Source: Zetaproteobacteria bacterium (GTDB lineage Bacteria > Pseudomonadota > Zetaproteobacteria > Mariprofundales > Mariprofundaceae). From it: DNA of 23,306 nt. The stretch spans positions 1 through 23,306 of the forward strand of contig JAJRTX010000309.1 of the NCBI GenBank assembly GCA_021545665.1, given 5' to 3'. The translations under genes and the position numbers were made by a program. Below, in pieces: positions 15,101 through 22,888 of this stretch; position 1 is the stretch's first letter; each line of letters opens with the position of its first letter. The notes beneath the pieces are model-generated. The model searched no databases, was not told the origin of the DNA, and saw only the letters and a list, made by a program, of their open reading frames with translations.

Positions 15101-15616
15101 TTGAAGCAAAAATCATATAAACTGCTACTTACCCTATCCATTACCGGTTTAGCGCTTGCTTTTGTGGTCGTATCCATACTGCTTACAAAGGAAGACTCAC
15201 ACCCTGAAAACAGGGTTGCTCCCGATTTATCACTGGTGCTGCTTGATGGCAACACCTTTCAGCTCAGTGACTATAAAACAAAGCCTGTGATGATTAATTT
15301 CTTCGCCTCCTGGTGCCTGCCGTGCAGAGAGGAAATTCCGGCTCTCGTCAAAATGCAAAAAGAATACGAACCCAGGGGCGTAACTTTCCTGGCCATCGCC
15401 ATTGACGATACTGAAAAGGATGTGAAGAAATTTATACAGAAACTGGGATTCACCTTTCCGGTCGGGATGGATGAAACAGGGGCAATTAAAGAAGCTTTCG
15501 GCGTTTATGGTCTGCCAACCAGCTTTTTTATCAGTAAAGATGCCAAAATCAACTATTTCCATCCCGGAGGCGTGAATGAAGCACTATTGCGACATGAACT
15601 CGATAAACTACTCTAA
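15101..15616 (+). CDS. TlpA/ResA-like membrane-anchored thioredoxin
   Basis: 171 residues, TTG start with GGAG 6 bases upstream. An N-terminal TM anchor (about 7-29) is followed by a redoxin domain: APDLSLVLLDGNTFQLSDY, the catalytic motif WCLPC (C72-C75), then the cis-Pro loop YGLPTSFF (P about 138). Family members reduce disulphides of apocytochromes or other periplasmic partners, taking electrons from a CcdA/DsbD-type protein; such a protein is encoded two genes downstream. The next gene overlaps this one, so they form one transcript. Confidence 0.9.
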   Translation: MKQKSYKLLLTLSITGLALAFVVVSILLTKEDSHPENRVAPDLSLVLLDGNTFQLSDYKTKPVMINFFASWCLPCREEIPALVKMQKEYEPRGVTFLAIAIDDTEKDVKKFIQKLGFTFPVGMDETGAIKEAFGVYGLPTSFFISKDAKINYFHPGGVNEALLRHELDKLL

Positions 15617-16103
15617 CAGGCTGCTGTTGGTCGCCTTTATTGCAGTCGTGCTCGGCGGCTGCAGTGAAAGTGGGCCACCCTTGCTGCAGGTGGGTGAAAA
15701 AGCACCTCCTTTCAAGCTTCAGTTACTCAGTGGAGAACAGGTCAGTCTGGAGCAATATGCAGGCAAGGGACTGGTAGTCACATTCATGGCCTCCTGGTGC
15801 CCCTGCTCCAATGACTCTATGCCCATGATGAAAAAAGCCTATCAAAAACATAAGGGCGATATAAACTTCCTTATGATTGGCACCCAGGATGCCCGATCAA
15901 AATTTGAGCAATACACCCAAAAATGGTCTGTGCCATTTTCAGCCGGTTATGATGAAGATGATCAAATCACCAGATCTTTTGGCGTCAGTTCGCCGCCAAC
16001 CACCTTTTTTATTGATCAGACAGGCATTGTAAAACGGGCCTTTTACGGCAATATCAAAGACAAATCCGAAGCTTTTCCAGACTGGATCGAGGCATTGCTG
16101 TAA
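15594..16103 (+). CDS. Lipoprotein thioredoxin-like protein with a CXC active site
   Basis: 169 residues from ATG 15594, overlapping the previous gene by 23 bases; an ATG at 15576 is an alternative. The signal ends in the lipobox VVLGGC (C23). The thioredoxin fold shows GEKAPPFKLQLLSGEQVSLEQ, FMASWCPCSNDSMP and the cis-Pro loop SSPPTTFF. The active site is W-C69-P-C71, i.e. CXC, one residue short of the usual CXXC, a form found in some disulphide isomerase- or AhpC/TSA-like proteins. Two unequal redoxins in a row suggests division of labour, for example reduction and transfer on different partners. Confidence 0.85.
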   Translation: MNSINYSNRLLLVAFIAVVLGGCSESGPPLLQVGEKAPPFKLQLLSGEQVSLEQYAGKGLVVTFMASWCPCSNDSMPMMKKAYQKHKGDINFLMIGTQDARSKFEQYTQKWSVPFSAGYDEDDQITRSFGVSSPPTTFFIDQTGIVKRAFYGNIKDKSEAFPDWIEALL

Positions 16104-16801
16104 TGGTCTGCGCTGCGACTTTATTGTTCGGATTGTCCTCATTTTTTTCCATCTGGCAGATATGCATACTCCAGATCAGCCCCTTTTTTATCGCCTATAT
16201 GATCGGCATATATCTACTCACGCTGGATCAAAGAAATAATCCCGGCCTCTGGAACTGGGTAATTTTGCCCAGCATAAGCTATGGCATTGGTTTCACAGTT
16301 CTCTACTCGCTGCTCATCGCATCCGGATTAAATATCAGTCGAATTTTAATTTACAATATTGGCAATCTGAGAGTTGCTGCCGGCTTCATTATTATGCTTG
16401 CAGCTCTATACATACTACTGAATGCCCGGATAAGCTTTTTGAGCAGAAGACACAGTCCACAGTTATTGAGTATGCTATCGCTGTTTATCGGCATCAGCTT
16501 TGCCATCATGTACTCCCCCTGCATTACGCCAACCCTGTCTGATATTATGGGTCTGGCCTCTCAAAAGGTAACTGCAATCGAAGGATGGTATCTGGCTTTT
16601 TGTTATGGACTGGGAATAAGCATCGCCCTTGTTTTATCAACATTAGCCATCATTCTACTGCTGGGAAAACATACCTTTGTTCTCAACAATATCAGCAAGA
16701 TAAAAATTATTTGTACTATCATTCTACTGGTTCCTGCCCTGTTAAATATCTTCGGCCTGATGCGACACTATAAGGCAATGGTTCTCGGGTTTCTGGTTTA
16801 G
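16103..16801 (+). CDS. CcdA-like inner-membrane thiol-electron transporter
   Basis: 232 residues with about six hydrophobic spans. The two conserved Cys that mark CcdA/DsbD-type transporters appear as C21 (WQICILQISPFF) and C140 (MYSPCITPTLSD). The second retains the SPCxxP signature; the first lacks its proline (CILQ rather than CVLP). The ATG overlaps the stop of the previous gene (TAATG). It would carry reducing equivalents from cytoplasmic thioredoxin to the two periplasmic redoxins encoded just upstream. Length and spans match CcdA. Confidence 0.85.
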   Translation: MVCAATLLFGLSSFFSIWQICILQISPFFIAYMIGIYLLTLDQRNNPGLWNWVILPSISYGIGFTVLYSLLIASGLNISRILIYNIGNLRVAAGFIIMLAALYILLNARISFLSRRHSPQLLSMLSLFIGISFAIMYSPCITPTLSDIMGLASQKVTAIEGWYLAFCYGLGISIALVLSTLAIILLLGKHTFVLNNISKIKIICTIILLVPALLNIFGLMRHYKAMVLGFLV

Positions 16802-16817
16802 CCCGGATGACTCATAA

Positions 16818-16994
16818 ATGCCACCAGCCGGAATAAAAAAACAGGTTTTTGGCCTCGTACTTCTCGCTTTGGGACTGGTCACTGCCCTGTTATCTGAAAC
16901 TATTGGTTTTAAACTCGATGGTTTCTATATTGTTATTATTGTTATCGGGCTGTGCCTCTTTATCTATGGCCGAAGACAAAATAAAGGGGCATAG
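16818..16994 (+). CDS. Small two-span membrane protein, unknown function
   Basis: 58 residues starting MPPAGIKKQVFGLVLLAL, with two hydrophobic spans (about 9-24 and 35-50) and a basic tail GRRQNKGA. There is no clear ribosome binding site, but it begins 16 bases after the CcdA-like stop on the same strand. Its layout and pattern (VxGLVLLxLG ... YIVIIVIG ... GRR) resemble the two-span protein at 592-816 in the other operon. No function is known to me. Confidence 0.6.
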   Translation: MPPAGIKKQVFGLVLLALGLVTALLSETIGFKLDGFYIVIIVIGLCLFIYGRRQNKGA

Positions 16995-17115
16995 AATCAA
17001 TACTTAAGCGTAACAATAACAGTCAGGCAGGCATGATTCGTCCTTTCTCTTTTATGCCAACTACAACATCAATCTTGCCTTTACTGATGATCGAACGTGG
17101 AATGAGGCAATGGTT

Positions 17116-18492
17116 ATGGTTCTAGAAAATACTGGAGAACTACCAGAATCACTGCTCATTGTTTGCCAGCATATCGCCAGTGGCGGTGGCAAAGCATGGC
17201 TGGTCGGAGGCTGCGTACGTGATCTGCTGCTTGGAATCAGACCAAAAGACTTCGACATTGAAGTGTATGGATTAAATCCTGAACAACTGGAAAAAAAACT
17301 TACATTACTGGGTAAAACAGAGCATGTTGGAAAACACTTCGGTGTCATCAAATTATGGATGAACAACCTTGAACTGGATATCGCCCTACCCAGAACTGAA
17401 CGCAAAACAGCAGATGGTCATCGCGGTTTTTCAGTTGAAAGCAACCCCGGTCTATCTCCTGAAACAGCTACTTTACGCCGCGATTTCACCATCAATGCGA
17501 TGATGTTTGATCCCCTTGACCACAAACTACTGGATTTCCATGGCGGACAGGATGATCTCGGCAATAAAAAGTTGCGACATGTAAGTCCCGCATTTACCGA
17601 AGACCCACTTCGCCCTCTCAGGGCGGTACAATTTGCAGCCCGTTTCCAACTTCGGCTCGACAAAAAAACTGCCAGGCTTTGTCATTTATTACTGACAGAA
17701 GCAGGAACGCTACCTGAATCCCGTATCTGGAGAGAATGGCAAAAATGGAGCCACGCCCCTTATCCATCTTTCGGCTTGAAGGCGCTTCAAGAGTGTGGCT
17801 GGTTGAGTTTATACCCTGAACTGGCTACGCTGGCTAGTTGCAAACAAGATGGCCGATGGCACCCCGAGGGTGATGCCTGGGTTCACACATTACAGGTGTG
17901 TGATATGGCAGCGGTTATCGCAGATCGAAATAATCTATCTATTCAGACCCGTGAGCAACTGCTGTTTGCGGCTCTTTGTCATGACTTTGGAAAACCATCA
18001 TGCACATTTGCCGACGAACATAAAAACCTGCGTTCTCCCGGCCATTGCGAAGCAGGCGTCAAACCTTCAGAGCAGTTCCTGAAACAAATCGGCGCGCCCA
18101 AATCAATGGCTCAGTTTGTACTGCCTCTGGTGCGGGAACACATGGCCCATATGCATGGAAAACCTTCAGACCGTGCCGTACGTCGACTCTCGCATCGCCT
18201 TGAGCCAACACATATTGAATTATGGGAAATGCTGGTAGAGGCCGATGCTTCTGGTCGCACCCCTGCACCAGCCTCACGGCCAGCCTTCATCTGGCTGGAA
18301 AAGGCCAGAGAACTCAAACATCAGCATACAAGCCCCATTCCCCTGATAACAGGAAAATTGCTGATGAAGTTTGGCATGAAGCCAGGCCCTGAAATGGGCA
18401 AGCTGATCCAACAGGCTTACGAAGCACAACTCAATGGATATATTTGCGATAATGAAACAGCCAATAACTGGTGCAGGGAAAACATCGAATAA
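17116..18492 (+). CDS. cca: tRNA nucleotidyltransferase (CCA-adding type) with HD domain
   Basis: 458 residues from ATG 17116, which has GAGG 8 bases upstream; the ATG at 17110 is too close to it. Nucleotidyltransferase motif A is AWLVGGCVRDLLLGIRPKDFDIEVYG, with metal-binding D45 and D47. Motif RRDFTINAM lies near 121-129 and EDPLRPLRAVQFAARF near 162-177. The C-terminal half has an HD phosphohydrolase domain (DAWVHTLQVCD, LCHDFGKP with HD at 289-290). Bacterial proteins of this type add or repair the CCA end of tRNA; the HD part has phosphatase/phosphodiesterase activity in the E. coli enzyme. It stands apart from the upstream cluster by about 120 bases. Confidence 0.92.
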   Translation: MVLENTGELPESLLIVCQHIASGGGKAWLVGGCVRDLLLGIRPKDFDIEVYGLNPEQLEKKLTLLGKTEHVGKHFGVIKLWMNNLELDIALPRTERKTADGHRGFSVESNPGLSPETATLRRDFTINAMMFDPLDHKLLDFHGGQDDLGNKKLRHVSPAFTEDPLRPLRAVQFAARFQLRLDKKTARLCHLLLTEAGTLPESRIWREWQKWSHAPYPSFGLKALQECGWLSLYPELATLASCKQDGRWHPEGDAWVHTLQVCDMAAVIADRNNLSIQTREQLLFAALCHDFGKPSCTFADEHKNLRSPGHCEAGVKPSEQFLKQIGAPKSMAQFVLPLVREHMAHMHGKPSDRAVRRLSHRLEPTHIELWEMLVEADASGRTPAPASRPAFIWLEKARELKHQHTSPIPLITGKLLMKFGMKPGPEMGKLIQQAYEAQLNGYICDNETANNWCRENIE

Positions 18493-18503
18493 CACAGGTC
18501 GCG

Positions 18504-18524
18504 GGTAATAGCGCCGCTATTGCC
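18504..18524. terminator. Hairpin between convergent cca and thiO
   Basis: GGTAATAGCG (18504-18513) and CGCTATTGCC (18515-18524) pair with one mismatch, forming a tight hairpin 11 bases after the cca stop. No long T-run follows on the plus strand. It is a candidate shared terminator for the convergent genes. The signal is moderate. Confidence 0.4.
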
Positions 18525-18582
18525 AAGAATTATAACGTAAAATGCGTTGGTTTTGGACTAAAAGTTGACGCACATGCTTTGA

Positions 18583-19770
18583 TCAGCGCTCCATTAACTG
18601 ATCCGTAACATCAGGAAAACCCAGTTTTGTATCATTGCGTGTGGTACGCTCAATGCGGAAATCGGACATATCCAGTTTTGGCTGTTCTCCGAGTATCCAG
18701 CGGCTCATGATTTCTGCTGTGCCAGGTGCCAGGGCTACGCCATTGCGGTAGTGGCCACTGGCTACCCACAAGCCGGGGCGGTTTTGTACCGGGCCCAAAA
18801 AAGGTAAACCATCGGCGGTTCCGGGGCGGAAACCCATCCATTGCTGTTCAACTTCGGCATCCTTTAAGCCCGGTGTGATTCGATACGTCGCAGCCAGCAG
18901 TGAATTGACGATTTCCTCAGTATTACCGCGTTGGAAACCCACCCGCTCCATGCTGGCACCGACGAGAATGCGACCATCTGAACGGGGGACAAAATAGGCA
19001 TCATCATGTTTGATGATGCTGTGCATTTTTCCGGGTTTATCCCTGAGCAAAACAATTTGCCCTTTCACCGGTTCAACTGATAAACCCAGTCCCATCTGAT
19101 TTGCCAACTCACCACTCCAGCTGCCTGCTGCCAGCAATACAGCATCTGCATCATACTGCTTTCCATTGGCCAGTTGAAGGCCTGACACATGACCGTTGGC
19201 ATCTTCCATTAAACCAGTAACTTCAGTCTGTTCGTGAATCCGCACACCTGACTGATCCAGCACCTTTCTTACTGCCCGCAACATACGCGGGTTGCGAACC
19301 TGACCTACCTGCGGCCACAGCAGAGCCTCAAAAACATCAGTAGCCAGTGATGGTTCTGCTGATCGGGCCTCACGGCCATCCAGATGCTCAACCTGCCATC
19401 CGAAACGCTGTGACCATGCCAGAGCCTGCTGTTTGTGGTTCAAACGATCATCGGCGAATATGGGAATCATCAGGCCGCACTGGTTCCACTGGATCGACAA
19501 ACCAGTATCGGACTGCAGTTGTTCGGCTAATTGTGGATACAGGGCAAGACTGTAATCAACCAACCGGGTGAAACTGTCGGGATATAGCCAGGGATGAATC
19601 GGACATAAAATACCTGCCCCGGCCCAGGAAGACTCCTGCCCGGCTTGTCCCTTCTCCACAATGAATGGCCGGGCACCAAGGCGATGCAAATACAGCGCTG
19701 TCAGGCAACCAATAATACCGCCACCGATCACTGCAACCCGTTTGCCATAACCCTGATTTATTTCAGCCAC
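18583..19770 (-). CDS. thiO: FAD-dependent glycine oxidase (ThiO type)
   Basis: 395 residues from GTG 19770, which has GAAGGGGG 7 bases upstream; a longer frame to 19803 has no ribosome binding site. The FAD-binding motif is AVIGGGIIGCLTALYL (about 13-28), followed by IVEKGQAGQESSWAGAGIL. C-terminal family blocks are WMGFRPGTADGLPFLGP and GHYRNGVALAPGTAEI, typical of ThiO and related D-amino-acid oxidases. It oxidises glycine to iminoglycine, a step in forming the thiazole ring of thiamine, in the cytoplasm. No other thi gene is in the window. It is divergent from hpnC and convergent with cca. Confidence 0.87.
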   Translation of the reverse strand: MAEINQGYGKRVAVIGGGIIGCLTALYLHRLGARPFIVEKGQAGQESSWAGAGILCPIHPWLYPDSFTRLVDYSLALYPQLAEQLQSDTGLSIQWNQCGLMIPIFADDRLNHKQQALAWSQRFGWQVEHLDGREARSAEPSLATDVFEALLWPQVGQVRNPRMLRAVRKVLDQSGVRIHEQTEVTGLMEDANGHVSGLQLANGKQYDADAVLLAAGSWSGELANQMGLGLSVEPVKGQIVLLRDKPGKMHSIIKHDDAYFVPRSDGRILVGASMERVGFQRGNTEEIVNSLLAATYRITPGLKDAEVEQQWMGFRPGTADGLPFLGPVQNRPGLWVASGHYRNGVALAPGTAEIMSRWILGEQPKLDMSDFRIERTTRNDTKLGFPDVTDQLMER

Positions 19771-19827
19771 CGTTTTTCCCCCTTCATAGCTTGCAGAATT
19801 CACCTGGTATCGCCACCATGCGTTGCC

Positions 19828-20739
19828 ATGCAGGCCTCAACCCAAACCGCGATGCAGTTACCGCAAGCATATCAGCATTGCCTCGCCATCGCACAGCAAC
19901 ATTATGAAAATTTTCCAACTGCTTCAAAGCTGCTGCGCAGTGATTTGCGTCCGGCTGTTGCGGCCATTTATGCTTTTGCACGTCATGCTGATGATCTCGC
20001 TGATGAGGGAGATGCTGATGCTAAAACCCGTCTGAAACAAATCGATGCGTGGGAAACACTGCTGGAGAGAAGCGAAGTCGACGAACAGATTAGCCATCCT
20101 GTTTTTATGGCACTGGGTGACAGTATCAGAACACACCAGCTGCCCATTGATGAACTGCACAATTTACTGATCGCCTTTCGCATGGATGTCAGCCTGCATG
20201 TGTATGCCAGTCAGGATGAGCTGATGTTCTACTGTAAACACTCTGCCAATCCAATCGGGCGTCTGCTGCTGGCCTTGCATAAGATCAATGATCCGCAGGC
20301 ACTGTTTTATTCGGATAAAATCTGTACAGCTCTGCAACTGATTAATTTCTGGCAGGATCTGAGCATTGATCTGCCAAACGGGCGATGTTATTTGCCGGAA
20401 ACATGGTTGCAGACAGCGGGCTTGAGTAGCCAGCAGTTGTTACAGCAGAACATGGATGATAAAAAACCTGTTTTAGCCGCTCTGCAACAGGCAGTTTCAG
20501 CAACACGGGAAATGTTGCAACAGGGATCAGCACTGCTGCCTATACTGCCGTTTCGACTTCGCATTCAAATTGCAGCAACCATGCGGGCTGGCCATTTGAT
20601 GCTGGATAAAACAAGACTTCTGGAACAGCCACTTAGTCAGCGCGTTGTTGTGAGCAAGCGTGAATGGAGAAAACTGGCCTTCCCGATTCTAATAGATGCG
20701 CTATTCCCTTCACGCGTAATCAAACAGAGTAGTTCATGA
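19828..20739 (+). CDS. hpnC: Hydroxysqualene synthase HpnC (squalene/phytoene synthase family)
   Basis: 303 residues if started at ATG 19828; ATG 19849 is also possible, and neither has a clear ribosome binding site. The first Asp-rich motif is ARHADDLADEGD (DDLAD 55-59), and the second lies in LQLINFWQDLSIDLPNGRCYLP. Together these define trans-isoprenyl diphosphate synthases of the squalene/phytoene group. In the three-step pathway HpnD makes presqualene diphosphate from two farnesyl diphosphates and HpnC converts it to hydroxysqualene. The WQDLSIDLPNGRCYLP segment and the order C-D-E identify it as HpnC. Its stop overlaps the hpnD start by four bases. Confidence 0.9.
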   Translation: MQASTQTAMQLPQAYQHCLAIAQQHYENFPTASKLLRSDLRPAVAAIYAFARHADDLADEGDADAKTRLKQIDAWETLLERSEVDEQISHPVFMALGDSIRTHQLPIDELHNLLIAFRMDVSLHVYASQDELMFYCKHSANPIGRLLLALHKINDPQALFYSDKICTALQLINFWQDLSIDLPNGRCYLPETWLQTAGLSSQQLLQQNMDDKKPVLAALQQAVSATREMLQQGSALLPILPFRLRIQIAATMRAGHLMLDKTRLLEQPLSQRVVVSKREWRKLAFPILIDALFPSRVIKQSSS

Positions 20740-21611
20740 CACCTGAAACTTACTGCAGAGATAAAACCCGTGCTTCGGGTTCTTCATTCTTTTATGCCTT
20801 TCTATTCCTGCCGGAACGTAAGCGCCGTGCTATCATCGCTCTGTATGCATTTTGCCGTGAAGTGGATGATATTGCCGATGAAGTCAGCGATCAGCAGACT
20901 GCTATGGTCAAGCTGGCTTTCTGGAGAGATGAAGTCAGTAATGTTTTTTTTGCCCGGCCTCAACATCCTGTTGGCAAAGAACTGAACTGGGCCAGACAGC
21001 ATTACCCTCTGGATGAGGAATTGCTGGTAGAAATTCTCGATGGCATGCAAATGGACGTCATGCATCAGGCTATTCGAAATCCAGCCGATTTAGCATTGTA
21101 CTCATACCGTGTTGCAGGCGCCGTTGGACTGCTATCTATTGAGATATTCGGTTACAAACAGCGGCACAGTCGTGATTTTGCAACTTCTCTGGGCGAGGCC
21201 CTGCAACTGACTAACATCCTGCGTGATCTGGCTGAAGATGCCCGCATGGGACGCATATATCTCCCTCAATCGGACCGGATTCATTATAAGATTGGCAATC
21301 GGGAATTCACGGACGGTCTGATGAGTAAAGGTATGCAGCAACTACTGAGTGAATATGGTGAAAAAGCAGAAGCTGCATTTCAGAAGGCACTGGCCTACCT
21401 GCCCAATGAAGATCGTGAAAGCTTGCGCCCTTCCCTGCTCATGGCTTCAATTTATTATGCTTATCTGAAACAGCTTCAGCGCGTGCATTATGATGTCTGG
21501 AAAAACCCGGTACAGATTCTGCCTGCACGAAAAATATGGATTGCCTGTCGGGCATGGTATTATGAACGCAACGCCTGCAGGAATAATGCACCATTGCGCT
21601 TAGAATTCTGA
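20736..21611 (+). CDS. hpnD: Presqualene diphosphate synthase HpnD
   Basis: 291 residues; the ATG overlaps the hpnC stop (ATGA). Motif one is REVDDIADEVSD (DDIAD 44-48). Motif two is LGEALQLTNILRDLAEDARMGRIYLP, with the NILRDxxED pattern characteristic of HpnD and phytoene synthases. It condenses two farnesyl diphosphates to presqualene diphosphate. Linkage to hpnC and hpnE makes a carotenoid-type phytoene synthase unlikely. Confidence 0.93.
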   Translation: MTPETYCRDKTRASGSSFFYAFLFLPERKRRAIIALYAFCREVDDIADEVSDQQTAMVKLAFWRDEVSNVFFARPQHPVGKELNWARQHYPLDEELLVEILDGMQMDVMHQAIRNPADLALYSYRVAGAVGLLSIEIFGYKQRHSRDFATSLGEALQLTNILRDLAEDARMGRIYLPQSDRIHYKIGNREFTDGLMSKGMQQLLSEYGEKAEAAFQKALAYLPNEDRESLRPSLLMASIYYAYLKQLQRVHYDVWKNPVQILPARKIWIACRAWYYERNACRNNAPLRLEF

Positions 21612-21631
21612 TTCCAGCGAAAGCCCGACAG

Positions 21632-22888
21632 TTGATTGCCGTAATCGGAGCCGGACTAACCGGACTGACTGCTGCCATACGTCTGGCTGAGCAGGGTATT
21701 AAGGTCGAACTGTTCGAAGCTTCAGCCCAACCTGGCGGGCGTACAAAGTCGTTTTATGAACCCGTGGTTGAGCAGCTATGTGATAACGGACCTCATTTAC
21801 TGATTGGTGCATATTCGGCCACGAAAAAGCTACTCGATGATTGTGGAGCTTCGGCTAATGTGCATTGGCAGCCGTCATTACAACTACCCTTATGGGATAA
21901 GAAACGCGGCTTCTTTAACTTCCAGCCACCTGGTTACTTACCCTTTCCTTTGGCTCTGCTACTGGCTACAGCCAGGCTTCCTGGACACAGTATTGCATCT
22001 GCACTGGCAATGTTGCGTCTGGGTAATGATTTACAATCCGGTAGAATTGTAAATGAAATAACAGTTCAGAGCTGGATGGAAAAATTAAACATTCCCGATA
22101 GATTTAACTTTGATCTGATCGAACCTCTATGTCTGGGAGCCATGAATGAGAAGCTTGAGAACGCAAACGCCGCATCTTTTCAATCTGTACTGAGAGAGAG
22201 CTTCGCCAGCCACCAGCATGCCAGACTTGGCTGGTTTACGCAGCCGATGTCTGAAGCATTGATCAAGCCCCTTGTCTACACAGCAGAAAAACTTGGTGTA
22301 AATATTCACAGCCGCCATCGCGTCCGCTCACTGCTTGAAAAGCACAATGGAGTCTGCATTGATGGTCAGCAATTCGATGCAGCCATTTTGGCCATGCCCG
22401 CTTATGCTACTGACCGTCTGCTTAAACGGGAGAGCACATGCGAAACACACGCAATCACCAATGTTCATTTCTGGTTCGACAAAAAGATTCAACTTCCGAC
22501 ACCGATTATCGGCGGGATTGGAACAAAAGGTCAGTGGTTTTTCGATGTCTCACAGCAAATGTCTGAAGACAGGAGCCTCAACCATCTGTGCGCAGTAATC
22601 AGTGCTGATGATGACCCTTCATCCACTCCCGATCTATTGCATCAGATTACTGCTGAAATTCAGGTCATCTCTGGTCTGAAGCAGCCACTAACGCCATCGC
22701 ATACACGCATTATCCGGGAGAAACGAGCTACCGTACTTGTGCGCCCGCAAGAAAATAAGAACGTACCACTGACATATACCATTGATGCGTCTGAGCAGCC
22801 CTTGCCGGGCGAATTACCGGCAACCATTGAATCTGCCGTACGCAGAGGTGGGTTAGCAGCTAAGTTATGTAGAAAAACATTGATTTAG
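21632..22888 (+). CDS. hpnE: Hydroxysqualene dehydroxylase HpnE (FAD-dependent)
   Basis: 418 residues. The start is TTG at 21632, directly before the FAD motif IAVIGAGLTGLTAAIRLAE; no ATG or GTG precedes it in frame after the hpnD stop, although ATT or CTG codons do. The block EQLCDNGPHLLIGAY is typical of HpnE, a flavoprotein of the amine-oxidase superfamily that reduces hydroxysqualene to squalene. It completes the HpnCDE route, which supplies squalene to squalene-hopene cyclase; that cyclase gene is not within the window. It starts 20 bases after hpnD, in one operon. Confidence 0.9.
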   Translation: MIAVIGAGLTGLTAAIRLAEQGIKVELFEASAQPGGRTKSFYEPVVEQLCDNGPHLLIGAYSATKKLLDDCGASANVHWQPSLQLPLWDKKRGFFNFQPPGYLPFPLALLLATARLPGHSIASALAMLRLGNDLQSGRIVNEITVQSWMEKLNIPDRFNFDLIEPLCLGAMNEKLENANAASFQSVLRESFASHQHARLGWFTQPMSEALIKPLVYTAEKLGVNIHSRHRVRSLLEKHNGVCIDGQQFDAAILAMPAYATDRLLKRESTCETHAITNVHFWFDKKIQLPTPIIGGIGTKGQWFFDVSQQMSEDRSLNHLCAVISADDDPSSTPDLLHQITAEIQVISGLKQPLTPSHTRIIREKRATVLVRPQENKNVPLTYTIDASEQPLPGELPATIESAVRRGGLAAKLCRKTLI

